DNA of 64,000 nt, from positions 17,725,896-17,789,895 of the forward strand of contig NC_135001.1 of assembly GCF_051020985.1 (NCBI RefSeq). The letters are read 5' to 3'. Under the pieces are notes generated by a model. The model saw nothing but the letters and a program-made list of their open reading frames with translations, made no database searches and was not told the origin of the DNA. The position numbers and the translations under genes were made by a program. This document shows, piece by piece, positions 49,615-61,759 of the stretch (positions are counted from its first letter, which is position 1; each line of letters starts with the position of its first letter). The stretch comes from Nomia melanderi (lineage: Eukaryota > Arthropoda > Insecta > Hymenoptera > Halictidae).

Positions 49615-49960
49615 TTAACCCTTTGCACTCGATAATATTTGATATCATAAATATTCGTTATTTTCTGATGAAACTTCGATAACACTATTTGCAACTAACG
49701 TAAAGAAAAATCTCGCATAAATTAAGAGACAGAACTATTTGATTTTTAATATTCGTTATTTTCTGATGAAACATCGATAACACTATTTGCAACTAACGTA
49801 AAGAAAAATCTCGCATAAATTAAGAGACAGAACTATTCGATTTTTATATTTCATGTGTTGATACCTTACACAAAATTGAATATTGAATGTTCAATTTTAC
49901 AATTTTCCTGTGTTCAATCAAATGGCGACTAGGAGTCGCCTCTGCATCAAATCGGGAATT
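49615..49960. mobile_element. TTAA MITE, CCCTTTGCACTCG family, with internal duplication
   Basis: The left terminus is TTAACCCTTTGCACTCGAT. The palindrome GGCGACTAGGAGTCGCC (49924-49940) marks the other end, as in the 32.2-kb copy. The right TTAA is lost. An internal 98-bp tandem duplication makes this copy longer than its relatives. Confidence 0.75.
49653..49848. repeat. 98-bp tandem duplication inside a MITE
   Basis: Units 49653-49750 and 49751-49848 both begin ATTCGTTATTTTCTGATGAA and differ by about two bases (CTTCG/CATCG, ATTTG/ATTCG). The near identity shows a recent event. Confidence 0.92.
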
Positions 49961-50039
49961 TTTCAATTTCTCGCAAAGATCTGTTGTCTAATTATGATAT
50001 TATCAATCGAGCAAAGAACGAGTGCCTAATCGCAAACGC

Positions 50040-50376
50040 GCTGTCAACTTAGGCTGGTGAACAATTAGAACAGCGGGACTCGCAAGTGTGACGGTTATAC
50101 GCGGGACTCGAGCCGATTGACAGCAGTCTCTTTGAGCACATTGTCGGCTGATTGGGGGGGGGGGGGGGAGCGGCAGGTTGGGGGTTGAGGCAGCCCCCGG
50201 CGTGGATGAACAGGGTGCTTCGTATTGGGGCAAACCCTCGCTCGCGAGTCGGGTTGAACCGGCCGAGGGTGGGGGCTCCTCGTGCGCTTAGGATATACAG
50301 AGAATCCCGCGAGCTGCGAACTTCAGTCTCGACGCGGCAAGCGCTACGAGTGTTTCGCGGTCTGTGTTGGTGAATC
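50040..50376 (+). promoter_or_regulatory. GC/CpG-rich promoter and 5'-UTR region
   Basis: This is the most GC-rich part of the window, with a run of 15 G at 50154-50168 and many CpGs (CTCGCTCGCGAGTCGGG, CGACGCGGCAAGCGCTACG). It leads directly into the signal-peptide exon at 50377, so it is most simply that gene's promoter and 5'-UTR. Long open frames on both strands here (one of 231 codons on the minus strand) are composition artefacts. Confidence 0.6.
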
Positions 50377-50470
50377 ATGTGTGAAAAACGTGGTTTGTGC
50401 ACGCGTGGACTGCAGGTGCCTCTTCTAGTGGTGACTACGTTGTTAGTTGGTGTGCGCCCGGAATTAGCCG
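50377..50470 (+). CDS. First coding exon of a secreted or membrane protein
   Basis: ATG at 50377 has an in-frame TGA six bases upstream, so it is a true start if this strand is coding. The exon reads MCEKRGLCTRG then LQVPLLVVTTLLVG and VRPELA: a short basic N-terminus, a hydrophobic core and a polar end, which is a classic signal peptide (or signal anchor). It ends AGCCG|GTGAGTACG, a strong donor, in phase 1. The next exon is not visible in the remaining 13.5 kb, so a long first intron is implied. The mature protein and family cannot be told from the signal peptide. Confidence 0.6.
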
Positions 50471-51602
50471 GTGAGTACGAAATTGTTTGGCACACTTTTA
50501 CCGCGCGCCTATCATATCCCACGGTCCCCCCCGTGTTTCCGGCGAGGTCGATCAGTGTTCGAAAAGAAAAAGGATTATCTCGTGTTGGTGTCGATCGGAA
50601 GATCAGCTGGTGATTGTAATTCCTACGGTGCTCGTCGTGGTTATTATTTATTGACGCGCGAAGGGAAGGGGTGGGAACGTTGTGTTTCACAACTTGCCCC
50701 TGGTTTGATTTAGGAGGAGGCAGGGTGCAATGCTTCAGGAACATTTTTCTCGAAAGTTTGGAAAGTTTCTTTAGTGGTGGTTACGCCACTTTGATTCATA
50801 TATACAATTATTCTCAAAACAAGGGGGTAGCCGCTCAAGTGTTACGACGACTTTTTAATGAGTCCCTGACAGATCATTAGTACTGGTCAAGCCGAGCAGG
50901 CTAGTTTTTTATGGGGCTATGTCTGGTAGTTTGTACAGTGTTTTATAAAGTTGCACTGTACTGCGTTTCTGAATGTGCATTCATTTTGTACGTTATAAAT
51001 ATTAAACTTCTTGGGCTAAATGTGGTAGACAAATTTGATGATACGATCTTTGCTTTGTTCATTTTTGTTGTCCGTTTGTAACGTTCTAATCGTGCGAAGA
51101 CGGTTTTAGTGTTTTCTAAATGTTTTTAAATAAATTACGGAAGTGTCGTATTAAGTTGTAATTGGATTAAGGAATGCTTTGGAGTGAAAGGCCAAGAACG
51201 TTTCAGGCCGCGAAGGGTTGAAGAAAATTTTCAAGCTTCAAAACTTGAATGCGCAGCCAGAAAATACCGTCATGTAGTGGGTACGGTGGAGCATTAATTG
51301 CTATATTCTGTGAACTACCATTCATTAATCCTTAAAAGATGGTACTGACATATATGAATACGCGAATTTATCAGGGACTCGATAAAAAGTCAGAATTGTT
51401 AGTAGTTTCATTGCTCATAACTTTCTTCGGTCGATTTAACACTTCGACTGCCAAGTAAACGCCCATCAAAATGCCTATGTAATCAAAACAATATTATAAA
51501 TTTAAACAAGATTTATCGTGACGATTGTTCTATCATCTTTCTTATAAGTCATGTAACCAACAAAAGTCAGTTTATTCGATACCTCGCCAAGAAAATTATT
51601 GC
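50471..51602 (+). other. Start of the presumed first intron
   Basis: The GC-rich composition continues to about 50745 and then falls. It contains copy B of the dispersed repeat (50823-50935). No exon is seen. Confidence 0.4.
50823..50935. repeat. Dispersed ~110-bp repeat, copy B (pairs with 45564-45675)
   Basis: CTCAAGTGTTACGACGAC, TTTTTAATGAGTCCCTGAC and GGTAGTTTG match copy A in order. The stem-forming part is kept in weaker form (CCTGAC with GGTCAAG). Confidence 0.65.
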
Positions 51603-51841
51603 TTAACACGTTAAGCGCCATGTCAGTCACTAATGACCGACGCTTCTGAATTACTTGAAAACAATCGTAACATGCAAGACAACCGATGTCCACTGAAAAT
51701 GTTTAATAACGTAATTAAGCTGATAATAGTGTAATGCAGGGATTGTAACGCCAAATAATTAGTAATTGTTCCTGCTTTCCTGTACTACGGGAGAACTCTA
51801 CGAAAAAATGGTGAAGATTTTCATGACGCTGAATGTGTTAA
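51603..51841. mobile_element. Complete TTAA MITE, CACGTT family
   Basis: Termini are TTAACACGTTAAGCGCC and GACGCTGAATGTGTTAA with TTAA on both sides. Next to the left end GTCAGTCACTAATGACCGAC is a short imperfect palindrome. A decayed relative is at 37950-38093. Confidence 0.8.
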
Positions 51842-54800
51842 ATTTATATAAATAATGGTGTTACCCAAATTTGAGTGACGTGCAGTCAGTGTTGAATATT
51901 GAAGCGATGAGAAAATAATTTTGATCTAGCGTTTAATGACTTTCAGGACGAATGTCATCGTATTGTCTACGTTAAACCCTTATATCTAGAATGTAAAGTC
52001 GCAAAGAGATAAATCAGTTGCTCAAATAATAAAAGGATAATGCATTTCCTTTTTCCTAGCATTTAAGAGTTTGATGTGTAATTTTGCTTCCTCTGCCGAA
52101 GGTTTTGAATATTTTAAACAGTTCTCGTCCGTAAGGGGTTGAATCACTTTATTGCCGTACTACTGTTTTATGTGTGCAATAATAATAAATTTGTTCGTAT
52201 CATACCTGTATTGTTTTTGCTTTACTTTAAGTTTTTTTTGCTTCTTACTATTTGCTGAGGTCGTTGAGTTGTTCTACATAATTAACTGTACAACGTATAT
52301 TTTTCTTGTAGTTTCAATACATTATATGATTAATTAAATGAAATGACATTCATAAGACTGACATTACTTTTCTACCAACGAGATGTATAAAATTTCTTCA
52401 TTAATATGATAATATTAATGATTCCTTCCTAAAAGTTGAGAGAAGTTGACACTGATTTAATTGACATTAATTTAATTTTATATGTATGGTTGATTTATTC
52501 ATTAATAAAAAAGAATGGCAATCGAGCTTGATTTAAATGAAATATAATATTTATTATGTGTTCGAAGGTAAATTAATTTTTTCAAATTCTCTTTCCATCG
52601 TTTATTCTGACAATTATTTCAAAATGAAGCTCACATATCTAATAATTATCTTCATTATCAATATTGAGTCACCGTTAAAAAGTACATTTTATTTTCGATA
52701 ATCGATCAGAGAATAGAAATCGTTTAGCAAATAGATAGGATCGGAGTAAAAAGTCCTTGATAAATGGATTTTTCTCTGTTCCCTTTTGAGTGTCAGAATA
52801 TTTGATATTATTTCTTTGGATGACATGGAAACATTCTATTTAAAATTATTTCAATTAGACACATAGTGGTAATACGATTTAAAAGTATGTTGTACTGACA
52901 ACAATTTTCAATATTTCCTTAATCGTCTTCTTATTAGAAAAATTATAGTACCTATAGTATATTTATGATAAATTTTTAAATTAAATTTATAAATTTTGAA
53001 CCACTTGCGACATATTTCAAAGTGACCATGATTATAACTCATTCAGTTGCGATGTCTTCCTTAGAAAATATTATTTTGTAAATATACGTATACGAAATAT
53101 ATTTGTAATACTTTAGAATGACAGAAACTTCATCAATATTTATGTATAATGACATTATAGAAATATATAGATACATTAAAGAAAGTATATATTTTATTAC
53201 ATCATGAAAAACATAGAATTTTAAGTAACCGTGTAACGTGTATACAAAAACTGGTATTCGACTCAAAGGATTAAAATTTTGATACACAAACTTGAAAATT
53301 GTGTCCTAATGGTTCTCGTACTGGTTCGAAATTTTATTTGTTTCGTGATGTTTAAAGGAGCGAACGTTGTTCTATTCCGCGAAAACGGACTCGGTGAGTA
53401 TATACAATAAAATTCTGATTTTGTAAACATTGGCCGGTTGCATAGTTCCCCTCAGTTTCCGTTGAATAAAAAGTCAGGAATACGCGAAGCGCTACGTCGA
53501 AACACTGAGTCAGTGAATTTGTGTGTTCCATTTTTCTCTATGATCACTTTTGTCAAATAATTTGAAACAAAAACAGTACAAATTGAAAGTGTCGATCACC
53601 ATAAACAAGTATTTCACGGCTACTTTTATCCTTTTATAGAATATATTTGATTTAACATTGCATATAGAATTAATTAAGAAGATTTTATAATTAGTAACAC
53701 CGTTAAAAGAAACAAATCGATTTTTAAAATAGAATAAAATGTTGTTTAACATCTTATCCTAATTTTCTTTGTTTAAACGTTCATTTAATACATGACAATT
53801 CAAGTATCACAACGATCATTTTTTATCGTTTCTATTTTTTATGGTTATTAATATGAACGATCGTGCAAGTTCATAATTATATGACGTAAATTAATAATTG
53901 ATAAATGATTTCACTTGGAGTAATTGCTCTCATTCTAGATCACACGTGTCTTCTGAATTTTCATTTCCAATTCCCTCAAAAACGAACTTTTTTACAAACA
54001 AGATTCCATTCTGTATATTGGACTCTTTATTTAAAAAAAAATGAAATTCCAGTTATTGTCATTCCTGTTCTGTTCGCCGGACATTTTGTATTCCGGAATA
54101 TTCAAAATGGAGGGACGCATTATAAAACATTCGGTGAAATGATATCTGTGCGTTAAAAATACATGAACGTGAGAAAACTTCGTACTTTAAGCAATATTAC
54201 AATGTTCATAAATTAATATTATAAATAACGTATACGAGAGTGTAATAACATTCAATGGAGTACATGTCAAAAATACAATTGTATGGGATTATCACAATAA
54301 TTATGTTAGCGAATATGCTTATTGGAAAACAACCATGTTTTACGTTCTGCCATTACATTGCAAAATTCAGGTTACGAAGATACGATGCGCTGTGCACAGT
54401 AATCTAATAATTACTTTCAACTCGCAAAAATAAAAAAATATATTCATGTACCATCCGACTGTCCAATGTGCTATTCGACCTTGCTTGTTATAGTTTATAA
54501 AATACTTATTAAAATTAAACTCTTCACTTATCGAATGAAACTGCCTTCTTCAGATTCTTTTATTGTATATAAATTTATTATTTCTTAATTTATAGTTATT
54601 TCTGTTTATTATCAAGTGAATTTAGTAAAAGAATAATTCGTCAGAATCATTTAATGGTTCGTTGTAATAAATTGTTTTTTTAACATATATCAATCCTCTA
54701 GCGCTTGATAATATATATATTAAATATGTATATATTTGTTATTAACCATTCACATATATGTTTAACTAAAAAAATTGATATTTTTAAAATGATGCAATTT

Positions 54801-57800
54801 TTATGGTCACGAATTATCACAATCAGCCTTCGAAACAGACCGTGCTGCTTTACCCGATTCGATAAATGTCGGACATAACGTTCAAAATATGAATTCATTA
54901 AATTCTCGGAAATGTGATACCTTTGTGAAAGTATAAAATTGTGAAATTGCTAACACATGTTCAATCGTGTAATCCTATTATAAAGAAAAAACTGTTACGA
55001 TTACAGTAGATAATTTTAGAGAAGGAATTGTGTCGTTGATGGACGACAAATTTTCCGAATATTTCGGGAATGGTACAGATCAGATTTTATTCGATATGAT
55101 TGAAAATTACTTTGCGCCGGTGAATTTCAAGAGGAGCCAGGAAAGCAATTTGTTTGTTCAGGATCAGTGTTTGACCGATCGCATTTATTACCAGATGAAA
55201 TAGATGGTCCGTTATAATTACCATCTGAATTAATTACTCGTTTCGTACGACACATTCGCGGTTCCGCGGTTTTCAATAGGGTATTTGTTAAGAAGTCGAA
55301 AGTATTATCGTTGGACACGACTTACCGCAAATTGAAATTTTAATCCGTGTCAACTTATTAAACCCCCGGAGCAGGTACGAAGGAAATCTGAATTGTAAAT
55401 ACAATTAAACTGCGCGTAAAGAATGTTATTACAGTCCGAATATCCTGTCTCTCCGAAAACGAATGACTTCGATTATTAAAATCATTTGTTTGTGAAAACC
55501 GCTTGTTTTCAATTTTTCTTACTTCGGATTAAACAAAACATTCGAGTACATAAAAGATGTTAAAGAATGACATGGGTTTATACACATTTTATTCTTACTA
55601 ACCAGCGTATAAAAATGAATTATCACATATCCGATTGATGCAAAAAGTTTGACGTTTCTTGTACATGATTAACAAACAAATATTTTTCTTCGAAGCAGGT
55701 AGCATTTATTTTCAAACTATTATACCGTGTACAAGGACACTTCTTCCTTCGTTTTTACTTAGTTTTGGATTAGCCAGCGAACAGTTAGTCTTCTTTTTAA
55801 TTCTCATAACATATATGTACACGTTTGAAAACGAATAATAAGTTGAAATGTTTGAAAGTTTCATAATTGTAGTTTTATAATATTATACATACAAAAAAGC
55901 AGGTTTATACTCAAAATTCGACGCTTTGTTAGTCGTATAGTATAAATGAATTGAAGCAGTCGCAGTGTTCAACTCCAAACCGTTTTACATTTTCTAACCT
56001 TTAGAATTATACAATTATTTTCATTTCATACATTTCGTTCAAATATTTATCGCGAACCAGACATTAAATAAACGCGAATTACAGAATAAATAAGCAGAAA
56101 ACAAGAAACGTTTCACTCCTTGGGAAAGGACACGGGAACTTATTCAATGGAAGCTCGTTTCGCCCAGCAATTTTTTTCCCCAATTTACCAAGCGATCATC
56201 GCGTCCACAATTTATTACTTGTATTAATGGTAGCTCCATACTTCCGTGAAGCTTGGTTGCTTTTCATTTACATTTTGCGTGTTCCGTAACTCGGGCAGGT
56301 AACAAAATTTCACTAAGAGAACGTCGGGGCTGTCACGTTCAAATTTACTACTCATTCGGGTATCGTTCCAAATGTTTAGACCAAACAAAGTGCAATGAAT
56401 TGTGATAGTGGTGAATGGAAGAATTTCCATAGCGATAAATATTTTATTAATATATCTTCCTTACTGAAGAATTTATTGGGTGCGCATGACCGGTTTAACT
56501 CGACGAAACGTGCAATTTGTGGTATCCACAGGTGTGCATTCAAATTACTTAAAATGTTCAATTTAAATTCGTTGAAAATAAAATGTTAGCTTTCGACGAA
56601 TGTGATCCTACGTGTAATACAGACAATTAGCACTTGATCACACGTTGAATGAGAAATAATCTTACATTCGCTGAGTGTTCTCTAAGAAATCGTGTCTGGT
56701 ACAGTGAAATTTTTTGTGTTATCAAAGTATTAGATAAACATCGAAAAAAGAAGAATAAGAAATTGTAATAATATTAATTAAATGGAATTACTATAATGAG
56801 ATTGAAATGACATTGTTTCAGAGAACTACTAGAAACAAAAGGGAAATAAAATGGCGAATTCTTAATCAAATTGAAATTACATCGTATCGATGTATCTCTT
56901 TTAACGCGAAAAATGTTTAACATTCATTTATGTAATTGGAAAATACTGATTTAAAAAAACAGGTTGAAAACTTTCATTCGTATCAATTAATATTCAATGA
57001 AACTCCTGGTTTTGAGGTTATTAATATACATGATTCCATTAGCGTGAATCACTGTATGTATTTGAAATTACAGTAATAACCCCAATACAGCTTTAGCATG
57101 TATTTTTGGAAATTGTTGTAAGAAACTTCTGAATATAATTCTGCCAGTAAATACAATTTATTTTATTATATTTATATATCAAAACTAATTGACAGCGTAT
57201 CTCTCCCATTAAATGCTACGTAGTTCTCACACTCGAAATAAAATTGAATATTCGAATCTTATCGAACACTCGTTATTTGTTTCCTTAGTTGTTTGGTATC
57301 TAACAATAATGTTACCAAATATTACGCAGCGTGTTACGAGGCAGCACTATCCTGCATTACGTTTTACGTGCGTATTCCATTATACTGTGTTTGCATAAAT
57401 TCTATAAGCACCGGTATTAAACTACTCTAACGGACTGCAGTAAATATAATATTACACATTTTAATTCTTTCCTCTTTTTATTATACATTGTATAATTTAC
57501 CAACGTGGATTCTACGCTGCAACAAATATAACGAATTGAAGTAATACGCGTACATAAGTAATATCGAAACGTTGTAAATGAAATGAAGTCGATACAGTAT
57601 TTACAATCGTGAGCACGCCAATACCAAGATCGCAAGTAATGGCTATTATTAATGAATAATAATAATAATAATTTTCAGAATGAACAAGGCAATCAGCTGA
57701 TGTGTCATAAAACATGAACATGCATGTGTACGTTTCACTGATTCTCGGTCCTTAAATTTTCTTTCATTTATTTATTCAGAATTATATCCATTTTTCGATT

Positions 57801-58830
57801 ATTTGTCAACGAATACATATACGTCTATTTTCATTATTCATATATGAGTATGGTAGTTTATTGTATAAATTCTGATTGTTTAATATTATTTGATGTAACA
57901 CTTTGACGTGTAATTAAATAGATACTTCATAAATGTATCTCTCTTTATTCTGAAAGAATTTTTCTTCGAAGACGTATTTGTTGATTTCATGAATTTTATT
58001 ATTTTCATGATCCTTGATTTTAATGAAATTCACACACAGCGTAAAATAAAGAACATTCAGTTCGTATTTTTAAGCTACCGAGGTTTCAGACGGAAAAGTT
58101 TTAATAACTTCAATGTTTGTTCAGTGATTTTTATTGCTGACTCAGGCGTGTAACCAGATTCGCAAGAAATATTATTTCTCAGTTTATCTCTCAAGTGAAT
58201 GAATTTTTTAAAAATTTGTTACAGAACATTAAGTGAAATACAAGCCGCGGAATACAATCCGCAATTAATAATTTTCCGAGGGAGATGAAAAATATGGTAT
58301 CACATCCCCTACGTTCTGATCTGTTTTCACCTTCTGAATATAAATATGATAGTCGTTAATATAAGTTTATATCAAATGTTTTTCTTTTTATTGCGAATTC
58401 CATCTTGTACGCAACATCGAAATCTGAGCTGTTCATTTCGGTAACACTTTTTGTTCATTCCTTGCCTTACAATATCATATTAAACTCGTGGCGAAGGTAT
58501 CAAATAGAATTTAAGTTAAATTAATAAAAAATAAACTATTATTTAAAAAATTATTTAACAAATTATTTAAATAATTATTTAACAAATACAAATGTCATTA
58601 AATCTTCCCAAATGCAAATTAAATATAATTTTTGTTATCAAGTATAGTGCTTTAGAGTAGACATCGAATGAGCATGGAAACTTTTTTCTCTTTTAATGAC
58701 TTGTAAACAACAAAATAATTACGTGGAACGCGGTAGTGGAAAAAGTCATGATGCAATGAGTTCGTCAGTTCATTTTCATCAGTTCACAAAGCGATTTCGA
58801 AGTTCCAGTCGACTTTTTAGGCGCAAGTGC
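51842..58830. other. Long AT-rich stretch without a supported gene
   Basis: I find no recognisable exon, RNA gene or complete mobile element. Short Asn/Ser-rich minus-strand frames (for example 55127-55318) lack credible splice sites. Tandem TTATTTAA-type repeats occur at about 58530-58590. By position it could be intron of the gene starting at 50377. Confidence 0.4.
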
Positions 58831-58852
58831 TCTGTCTAATTACAGGAGAAGA

Positions 58853-59053
58853 ATGGGGCGCCAACGAGTGAGGGCTTCGGTCAATAGCGTCTTTCTCAAT
58901 GACAGCATAATTTCATTGAAGGTCAATACACAGATGGCCGGCCCGCAAGTATCATCCAAATCCTTTGCCCATAAAATTGATCAAATTCTGAGATACGGTG
59001 TTCGGGCAAACGCTTTGAATCCAATAAAGAGGATTAAGTGTACTGAGCTGTAA
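58853..59053 (+). CDS. Small open frame with acceptor-like upstream site
   Basis: The 66-codon frame MGRQRVRASVNSVFLND, SIISLKVNTQMAGPQVSS, ending RIKCTEL, lies directly after CTGTCTAATTACAG, a good acceptor. It is basic and has no membrane segment. I do not recognise it; it may be a real small exon or a chance frame in a GC-richer patch. Confidence 0.25.
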   Translation: MGRQRVRASVNSVFLNDSIISLKVNTQMAGPQVSSKSFAHKIDQILRYGVRANALNPIKRIKCTEL

Positions 59054-60959
59054 ACACGGCGTGATTGAATTCTATGGGTGACGAAGAAACGTTCTCCCTC
59101 TTTACCTCTTCTTTTCTTCTTTGTTTTCAGTGTGTCATCCGATGTCTTACTTGTATCAGTTTGCTGTTGTTGACCAGTGACTTGTGTGATGTTCCCGTTG
59201 ACGTTTAATAAATTTTCTAACCAGTCTTCGGATTGCTAAACGACAGTGTTCGCTCTTTGTCCTATGATTTCTTTCACAACTGTGCGTAACCCTTTGCCTT
59301 ATAATCACGTATCAGACTGGCGATGAAAATTTTAACTTGAATTCGACAGATCTAGATGACATTTATTTATTTTTGACATAAATTAAATATTACTTGCGTA
59401 TTATCAATTTTTAATATTTGTGGTAAACGTAGAAAGAAAATAAATACAAAATTCTTTTTGGGTTACTCTCAATTTGCTAAATATAATAGCTAGTACCTTT
59501 TTAAAGACTGGATATCGTACGCAAATTTTCTTCCAATAAGTATAACTGAATATCTATATTCAAATGAACTGAAAAAATGAGATTTATTGTTAAAAAAGTG
59601 TTACGAATTACTTAGTTCTAGATACATTTTATTTTTCTATTGACATTGTATCGCTTTTTTTCTCTGCGCGGAGAGCAATCGATATCACTAAAATGCACTG
59701 TTAGCTTCATTTTATTTTCAATAGTTTGTTCTCGTTACGATTCGTTAGACACGTAGTAAAAAAAACAAACGGGGAGACTACAGTGTCCGAACTGTTAAGA
59801 TTTCGTGAATGTCCTCAAAGTGCAATACTGTGTACAACATAAAAATATCCTCCTTTTTGTTTGTTTTTAAAATGACGGAAGAAATTATATTTCATTTTAT
59901 TAAGAATTCCTTTTGTATGAAACTCAACCTGAAATTAAGTTCAAAATGGTAGTATTCGTTACTTTTCAATCGAAGTAAGTTCATGATAAATGTGAGGCTT
60001 TTAAAGTATCTATTATTCGCAATTAAACAAGCATTCTTCCGTCTTCAAAATTTATAAGTGTGCGAAAATCCGTTTCATTAAATTTGTGTTAGACCATATC
60101 ACTAAATATTGTTATTAATTTGTAATATTTGTGCAATACGTGTATATCGTTTATTTAAGAAAAACATAGTGTTTAATAGAATAAGCAGCACAAATATTTT
60201 ACCTAACGTAACTTAAGAAACTAGTTAAATAAATTAAATTGACGAGTAATTATGAACTAAATCAATTTCAAAATACAAGACTAAAATAATAAAATACAAA
60301 CTAAAAATATCTGTTTCAAATAAATACTAATCAGTTCAATTAGACTTATCACTTTATATTAGATTAAAAAGAATTAATGTATCATTTAATTGAGAAAAAT
60401 ACTTTCAAAGTATATTTTATGACACTGTATTTAGTATCCGTCTTGTATGAAATATACGCGGCACGCAAGAGTAATGAATTTGAAAAACGAAAAGAGAAAA
60501 ATACGCGGTATACAATGATTTAAGGGAAAATTAAATTGTTCCAGTTCTCAGAATTTTTGACATTTTCCAATGGTAGATATAACATCGCGTAATCGATCCA
60601 AATGATACGAATCCGTGAAATTCGATGAAATTGTTTTCCTCTGGATATTGGGAGAAACTGATTCGAAGAAAGTTTCACTTGTAAACCGATTTATCAAGGT
60701 TTCCTTTCCGCGACGACCTCAGAATTCTTTGCACGATTTCAAGCTTCCAATCGATGGTAAACTGCAATGATAGTACCGGTACAAGGAAACTGAACTCTCT
60801 GTCCTTAACTTTATCCCCATCCACGCCTATCATCGGCTGTTACGAGGATTCCGTTGCTTGAAAAGTTTTAAAGTGACAATTCCCAATCGTCTAATTGTTT
60901 GCTGTGATGCCAACTAACGTGTTTCGATCGATCGAATTCATTAGGAGGGCGTCACATGA
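59054..60959. other. Stretch without a supported gene
   Basis: AT-rich. A solo terminus-like TAACCCTTTGCCTTATAATC occurs near 59288. Nothing else is recognised. Confidence 0.45.
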
Positions 60960-61216
60960 AAATAACTGGAATTGTGCATTTCACACGTTTCTGTTTAACT
61001 ATTATCTCACAGTTCGAAATGATGCTAATTTTCTGAACGACGAATTATTTACTTTTCTCACATACAAATGTAATTCTTTTCCGTTTTGCTCTAGTTTCTC
61101 GTTCGAATATATTACAGGTCTAACCGGCACGAGTTTGACGATACATATTTCATTGTTTGATTTCATTGCGCACAATGAGAGACGTTCAAAACTAAATTCC
61201 ACGGATAACAGGTTAG
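60960..61216. mobile_element. Decayed MITE, TGCGTTCG family
   Basis: TTTCATTGTTTGATTTCATT and AAACTAAATTCCACGGATAA match the 3' halves of the copies at 15594 and 62490. The right end reads AACAGGTTAG, so the TTAA has decayed. Frames through it are not genes. Confidence 0.55.
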
Positions 61217-61229
61217 GATTGTATGCAAA

Positions 61230-61715
61230 TATTGGGTTGGGGAAAATCCATCGGGTTTTTTTGTCACGGCTATAAAGTCACATATGTCTGGTAATATTTA
61301 CATGCGATGGAAAAATGGAATTTCGTAGATGAATTAGAAAAAAAGTGGCGATATTTGTTCATTCAATCAAAAGTTACGGCACCTTGAGAATTACTAATAG
61401 AATTACGCAGTGTAGTATGAATTATATGATAAATATACAGATGTAACAGACAAATTATGGATCAGATCGTAACAGAGAAGTAAAACAACAGCCATGGTTT
61501 CCTCAATTCCGTTTTGGAAATTTCGATATCAAAGATGCACCTGACTCCGGTCGACGAATCACTGAAAAAGTCGACGAAACCATGAGAAAACTCGAGCAAA
61601 ATCGGCACGTAAGCAGCCATGACATCGCTTTGGAACTAAACGTCGGCCACAAAACAGTTTTAAAGCATTTGGAGAACTATGGATTCAAAAGGAAGCTCGA
61701 TATTTGACTACAAAA
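61230..61715 (+). mobile_element. Mariner-family transposon relic, 5' part
   Basis: A TA at 61230-61231 is followed by TTGGGTTGGGGAAAATCC, resembling a mariner inverted terminal repeat. At 61492-61707 a frame reads WFPQFRFGNFDIKDAPDSGR then RITEKVDETMRKLEQN, RHVSSHDIALELNVGH and KTVLKHLENYGFKRKLDI: the second helix-turn-helix part of a mariner transposase DNA-binding domain. The first HTH is missing or scrambled, and after LDI comes TGA with no catalytic D,D34D domain. It is therefore a dead 5' fragment. Confidence 0.87.
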
Positions 61716-61759
61716 GGCCCGATACCTTTCTCCCAACGCAATACACAGTACAGCAGAAC

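Noticed and set aside
50049..50744. 231-codon minus-strand open frame
   Set aside because: It is Pro/Arg/Thr-rich with no domain, lies wholly in the GC-rich island, and overlaps open frames on the other strand; GC-rich DNA lacks stop codons by chance.
55127..55318. Asn/Ser/Thr-rich minus-strand frame
   Set aside because: A TAA stop sits just upstream, the acceptor is poor and the nearest good signal (GTAAGT) would be a donor, not an acceptor.
60895..61275. 126-codon plus-strand frame
   Set aside because: It runs through a TGCGTTCG-family MITE and into the mariner terminal repeat, so it is not a host gene.
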